NCBI RefSeq assembly: GCF_009758415.1
Contig: NZ_WQRF01000004.1
Span: 124,001 to 188,000 of the forward strand
Direction of reading: 5' to 3'
DNA: 64,000 bases
From: Devosia marina
GTDB lineage: Bacteria; Pseudomonadota; Alphaproteobacteria; Rhizobiales; Devosiaceae
Part shown: in pieces, positions 60,458 to 64,000 of the stretch
Layout of the letters: each line of letters starts with the position of its first letter
How positions within the stretch are numbered: position 1 is the first letter of the stretch
Made by a program: the position numbers and the translations under genes
The notes under the pieces: model-generated
Databases searched by the model: none
What the model saw: the letters and a program-made list of their open reading frames with translations, nothing else
Told to the model about the DNA's origin: nothing

Positions 60458-61674
60458 ATCCCGAAATCGTCGTTGAAGATGGCGTGCGGCTCTACCCCGC
60501 AGCTGTCGAGCATCCCCAGCACCGCCTGGATCATCAGCGGGGGGCCACAGAGGTAGAATTCGCAGGCCTCGGGCGCCGGGTGGTCCTCCAGATAGTCACG
60601 CAGCACGACTTCGTGGATGAAGCCTGTCGCACCGCGCCAATCATCCTCAGGCTGCGGCTCGGAGAGCGCCAGCGCCCATCGGAAATTGTCATGTGTCCGC
60701 GCCAGCGCATCGAACTCGTCCTTGTAGAACACATCGATGCCGCTGCGCGCGCCATACCAGAAGGTGATCTTCCGTTTCGTGCCTGCGGCGAGCTGTTCAT
60801 GGACCATTGCCCGCAATGGAGCCATGCCGACGCCGCCACCGATGAACACCATCTCGCGGTCCGTATCCTGCACGTGGAAGTCGCCGAACGGACCGGACAC
60901 GGCCACGCTGTCTCCTGGCTGCAGGCCGAAGAGGTACGACGAGACAATGCCGGGCGGCACCCCTTCATCCGCCCCGGCCGGCGGCACTGCCAGGCGGATA
61001 TTGAGAACGATCTGCCCCTTGTCCTCCGGACGGCTCGCAAGAGAATAGGCCCGGTGCACCGGTTCCCGGCTGACCGATTTCAGTCGCCGCCATCCTAGCG
61101 TCTTCCAGTGAGATGCGTAGCCGGGCTCGACCTTGAGCGATGCGAAATCGAGCGCGTAGGGCGGCGCCTCGATCTGGACATATGACCCCGCCCGAAACGC
61201 GAAGGTCACTGCCTCGGGCACGTCGAGAACCAGCTCCCGGATCAGTGGCGCCAGCATCCGGGCAGAGCGCACCTGCGACGTCCAGCTCTCGGCGGCGAGA
61301 ATGTCGTCCGCTACGCCCAAGGACATTGGGCCGCGCACCATCACCTGGCAAGCAAGCCTCTGGCCTTGCTTGAGATCGCTCCGCGTCAGTCGCGCAAGTT
61401 CGGTAGGCAGGGGCGCGCCGGCGCCGTCGATGACCCTGACGCGGCACAGCCCACATGTTCCGGCGCCGGCACAGGCTGACGGCACCGGGATGCCGGCGCC
61501 GTTGAGAATGCTAAGGAGCTTCTGCCCGGTGTGACCGGTGATTTCTGTGCCGCCATTGATGGTGATTGGTACAGGCCCAGATGGCGAAATAATCGACCGC
61601 ACGCCGATCACCATTCCTGACAGGGCCAGGATCAGAACAATGATCAGAACCGTGCCGAGGGCTATCTCGATCAT
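60454..61674 (-). CDS. nqrF: Na+-translocating NADH:quinone reductase subunit F
   Basis: 406 aa, entry point for electrons from NADH. One N-terminal helix ([20 protein letters not shown]), a 2Fe-2S domain with C68, C74, C77 ([14 protein letters not shown]) and C109 or so (LACQ), a ferredoxin-reductase FAD domain ([15 protein letters not shown] near 210) and an NADH domain ([20 protein letters not shown] near 270; [17 protein letters not shown] near 375). The length matches NqrF (about 407). It overlaps both neighbours by four bases. Confidence 0.95.
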   Translation of the reverse strand: MIEIALGTVLIIVLILALSGMVIGVRSIISPSGPVPITINGGTEITGHTGQKLLSILNGAGIPVPSACAGAGTCGLCRVRVIDGAGAPLPTELARLTRSDLKQGQRLACQVMVRGPMSLGVADDILAAESWTSQVRSARMLAPLIRELVLDVPEAVTFAFRAGSYVQIEAPPYALDFASLKVEPGYASHWKTLGWRRLKSVSREPVHRAYSLASRPEDKGQIVLNIRLAVPPAGADEGVPPGIVSSYLFGLQPGDSVAVSGPFGDFHVQDTDREMVFIGGGVGMAPLRAMVHEQLAAGTKRKITFWYGARSGIDVFYKDEFDALARTHDNFRWALALSEPQPEDDWRGATGFIHEVVLRDYLEDHPAPEACEFYLCGPPLMIQAVLGMLDSCGVEPHAIFNDDFGI

Positions 61675-62270
61675 AGTTGCACACCTGAAAAGGCGGTGAA
61701 GCCCATCGACATCAGCCCGGTGACGATAAACGCCATGCCCAGCCCCCGCAGACCGGCAGGAATGTCGGCATAGTTCAGCCGCTCGCGAATCGCAGCCAGC
61801 CCCATGATGGCAAGCGCCCAGCCGATACCCCCGCCGAGGCCAAAAACGACGCTCTCGGCAAAATCATAGTCGCGCTGGGCCATGAAGAGGCTGCCCCCGA
61901 GAATGGCGCAATTCACGGTGATCAGCGGCAGAAAGATGCCAAGCGCGCGATAGAGCGCCGGCACGAAGCGATCTAGAACCATCTCCAGGACCTGCACCAC
62001 CGCCGCGATCACCCCGATAAAGGCGATGAGGCTGAGAAAGGTGAGATCGACGCCGCCAAGTCCGAGCCAGTCCCAGGCATTGGGCGCGAGCAGGCGCGAG
62101 AGGATCAGATAGTTCAGCGGCACGGTAATCGTCTGCACCACGATGACCGCAATGCCGAGCCCCACCGCAGTATCGAGCCGCTTGGATACTGCCAGGAAGG
62201 TACAAACCCCCAGGAAGAAACTCAGGATCAGATTGTCGGCAAAGATCGAGCGAACGAAGAGATCGATCAC
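61671..62270 (-). CDS. nqrE: Na+-translocating NADH:quinone reductase subunit E
   Basis: 199 aa, six-helix membrane protein of the NqrD/NqrE (RnfA/E-like) pair. It begins [20 protein letters not shown] with its conserved Cys in the first helix half, and contains [20 protein letters not shown] near residue 118 with the second Cys that helps hold the shared Fe site. It overlaps nqrD and nqrF (ATGA), so the operon is tightly coupled. Confidence 0.95.
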   Translation of the reverse strand: MIDLFVRSIFADNLILSFFLGVCTFLAVSKRLDTAVGLGIAVIVVQTITVPLNYLILSRLLAPNAWDWLGLGGVDLTFLSLIAFIGVIAAVVQVLEMVLDRFVPALYRALGIFLPLITVNCAILGGSLFMAQRDYDFAESVVFGLGGGIGWALAIMGLAAIRERLNYADIPAGLRGLGMAFIVTGLMSMGFTAFSGVQL

Positions 62271-62923
62271 GGCGCTCTCCTGTTCGGCTCGATGGAAATC
62301 TCATAGTCGACGGGTTCGATCTGGGCAGGGCGGACCGACCGGATGGCCCAGATCAGAAGTCCGAGCAGGAAGAAGGCGCTGGGCGCCAGCAGCATCAGAT
62401 TGAGCGGGGTGAACCAGCCGCCATCATGGATGGTTGGAAACACCGTTTGTCCGAACAGTGTCCCGGCACCGAACAGTTCACGCACAAAACCGATGAGCAG
62501 CAGCACCAGCCCATAGCCGAGCCCATTGCCAAGCGCATCAAGAGCGGAAAGTCCCACCGGATTGCGCATGGCGAAGGCCTCGGCCCGCCCAAGCACAAGA
62601 CAATTGGTGACGATCAGGCCCACAAAGATCGAAAGGCGCTGGCTGATGTCGAATGCGAAGGCCTGGATCACCTGGTCGGCAACGATCACCAGCGAAGCGA
62701 TGATGGTGATCTGCAGGATGAGGCGGATGGAGGTGGGGATATGGTGCCTGATCGCGCTGATGATCATGCTGGAGGCAACAAGCACCACGATCAGTGCCAG
62801 CGACATCACCAATGCCGTCGTCATCGAGGTTGTGACCGCCAGCGCCGAGCAGATGCCTAGAATCTGCAGGGTGACCGGATTGTTGTCGATCAAGGGAGTG
62901 TAAAGATGCTGGAGCCGCTTCAT
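62267..62923 (-). CDS. nqrD: Na+-translocating NADH:quinone reductase subunit D
   Basis: 218 aa with six helices. It opens [20 protein letters not shown], with the conserved Cys near residue 25, and has [20 protein letters not shown] near 110 with the second Cys, the pair that with NqrE binds the Fe centre inside the membrane. The C-terminal tail is extended ([20 protein letters not shown]). The start overlaps nqrC by four bases. Confidence 0.95.
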   Translation of the reverse strand: MKRLQHLYTPLIDNNPVTLQILGICSALAVTTSMTTALVMSLALIVVLVASSMIISAIRHHIPTSIRLILQITIIASLVIVADQVIQAFAFDISQRLSIFVGLIVTNCLVLGRAEAFAMRNPVGLSALDALGNGLGYGLVLLLIGFVRELFGAGTLFGQTVFPTIHDGGWFTPLNLMLLAPSAFFLLGLLIWAIRSVRPAQIEPVDYEISIEPNRRAP

Positions 62924-63729
62924 TGCAATCCCGCCCCTTGCCGAAGATTGGCCAGCACATCATCGAAGCCGTAGTCGCCGAGCCAGAAATGGATGGCGGC
63001 GGTGATGGCGTTGCCGGTGCGAGTCGCCCCGGTGATGCCATCCACCTCGAACGCGCTGGTCGCCCGGCCCCTGACGACCGACAGCCTGATCTCGCCATCG
63101 TCGCCGGCGAGTTCCTTGCCCGGCCACAAAGCCTGCCATGCTGGCTCCTCGATACGTGCGCCCAGGCCCGGGGTCTCTCCCTGTTCGATGATCGAAAGCC
63201 CGGCCACGGTGTTGAGATCGCCCTCAAGGGCCAAATGCGCCCGGATGGTTGACTGGTAGCCAACCGCCGAGATCGGCAGGATCACCAGGCGCAGTTCACC
63301 GTCCTCGCGCAATATGTGGATAGGGGCCAGGTCCGCTATGCGCCCGAGACCGGCTATGTCCGCCTCGCCGGGTATGATCGAGGACGTTTCGGGGACTTCC
63401 GCCGCCGCTGCGATATCAAAGGTGGCCGGGTCGATATCGGTCGGCTCACCGGTCTCAAGGTCGACAACGACCGTTTCGAGGCTGTCCGCGCCATATTGGG
63501 CGACAATGTCGGCGAGGCCGGGCATGCTCTCGAGCATTGCGGCCAACCGCGCTTCCCGTTCGGCCGCGAGATTGGCATCCCGCATCGGCGCCAGCAGCAC
63601 GGCAGCGCTCGAAACGAGCAACGCGCAGATGCCCGACACGATGAACGCCATGGCGATCGTCTTTGTCCGGCTCTCATTGGGCAGGGCCAGGAGTCGCGCC
63701 CACCAGATCAGGGGATTGAGATCAGGCAT
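62920..63729 (-). CDS. nqrC: Na+-translocating NADH:quinone reductase subunit C
   Basis: 269 aa. One N-terminal helix ([20 protein letters not shown]) anchors a periplasmic FMN domain. The flavinylation site is [13 protein letters not shown] near residue 230, whose Thr receives FMN from ApbE. Other landmarks: [20 protein letters not shown] near 130 and [20 protein letters not shown] near 165. The ATG at 63729 overlaps the nqrB stop by eight bases; the longer upstream frame is only shadow. Confidence 0.93.
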   Translation of the reverse strand: MPDLNPLIWWARLLALPNESRTKTIAMAFIVSGICALLVSSAAVLLAPMRDANLAAEREARLAAMLESMPGLADIVAQYGADSLETVVVDLETGEPTDIDPATFDIAAAAEVPETSSIIPGEADIAGLGRIADLAPIHILREDGELRLVILPISAVGYQSTIRAHLALEGDLNTVAGLSIIEQGETPGLGARIEEPAWQALWPGKELAGDDGEIRLSVVRGRATSAFEVDGITGATRTGNAITAAIHFWLGDYGFDDVLANLRQGAGLQ

Positions 63730-64000
63730 GGCCGCCCCTCCATTTTCGCGTCGCCACCGCGACTGCGGCCGCATCGAACAGTGGCGCAAAGAGCGAGGCA
63801 AGCAGTGTGGCGAACACCACCGCCTGCGGCGCATCTATGCCTGCATCCGCCCAGCCGAAGATCGCAACCAGTGCGCCGGCCAGCGCGCCATATGCCCAGC
63901 GTCCCATTCTGGTGGATGCCGAAGCGACCGGGTCGCCGATCAGGAAGACCAGTCCAAAGACAAGGCTGCCCTCAAGAAACGGCGCCGCAGGGTCTTGGCC
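63722..64000 (-). CDS. nqrB: Na+-translocating NADH:quinone reductase subunit B (3' end only)
   Basis: The last 92 codons of NqrB; the gene continues past the right window edge. The visible part has PFLEGSLVFGLVFLIGDPVA then SASTRMGRWAYGALAG, the conserved DPVSA-like loop and penultimate helix, and ends with ASLFAPLFDAAAVAVATRKW. NqrB carries covalent FMN and riboflavin and forms the sodium channel. The family order A-B-C-D-E-F predicts nqrA beyond the edge. Confidence 0.9.
   Translation of the reverse strand, partial: GQDPAAPFLEGSLVFGLVFLIGDPVASASTRMGRWAYGALAGALVAIFGWADAGIDAPQAVVFATLLASLFAPLFDAAAVAVATRKWRGGHA

Noticed and set aside
1..64000. CRISPR arrays, tRNA or rRNA genes, phage structural genes
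   Set aside because: No regularly spaced repeats, cloverleaf sequences, rRNA landmarks or phage morphogenesis genes were found by reading.

Overview
The window is about 62% GC, gene-dense DNA from an alphaproteobacterium, most likely of the order Hyphomicrobiales (Devosia- or Pelagibacterium-like is my best guess, low confidence). The signs are the many peptide- and sugar-type ABC importers, an RpiR/IolR-style inositol-type locus, a rhizobial-style CueR copper regulon, a Na+-NQR operon and IS256, IS5 and IS91-like debris. I see no tRNA, rRNA or CRISPR array. Everything is read from the sequence alone; names come from recalled family motifs, not from searches.

Layout. 1-7.2 kb (+): a peptide-type ABC importer (substrate-binding gene cut by the window edge), then a serine hydrolase, an AnmK-like kinase and a GNAT acetyltransferase, which together suggest uptake and recycling of cell-wall fragments. 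7.3-15.3 kb: a PQQ-dependent glucose-type dehydrogenase, then a heme-copper oxidase cluster (CtaG, a CopD-like protein, subunit II, a subunit I/III fusion) with a DUF2231 gene embedded on the opposite strand. 28.7-15.7 kb (-): one long gene train with a second peptide-type ABC importer, a TetR regulator, a formylglycine-generating enzyme, a sulfatase, a GH3 glycosidase, a TSUP anion exporter and a TIGR02186 protein. I read this as a locus for importing a sulfated glycoside, desulfating and cleaving it in the cytoplasm, and exporting the sulfur anion.

29-42.7 kb: a copper and redox island. CueR with the metal-binding Cys pair, CopA, CopZ, a DUF411 protein, a multicopper oxidase, cytochromes and small His-rich secreted proteins lie near an MFS exporter and a ferredoxin-reductase/glutaredoxin pair. 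Four CueR-type operators tie most of these together. Several genes are broken: wrbA (frameshift plus nonsense), the DUF305 gene, a His-rich gene, an IS5 transposase and an integrase.

42.8-54.6 kb: a sugar or polyol catabolic locus. A FrcBCA-like ABC importer and an RpiR regulator stand opposite two Gfo/Idh/MocA dehydrogenases and a TIM-barrel isomerase. A LysR regulator then faces two aldo/keto reductases, an epimerase-like protein and an SDR gene with an in-frame amber codon. 54.6-57 kb: an insertion-sequence graveyard in which one small gene sits between the inner ends of two decayed IS256 copies. 57-64 kb (-): SLC13 permease, CBS protein, nqrM, apbE, nqrF, E, D, C and the 3' end of nqrB, i.e. 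most of a sodium-pumping NADH:quinone oxidoreductase operon with its two maturation factors.
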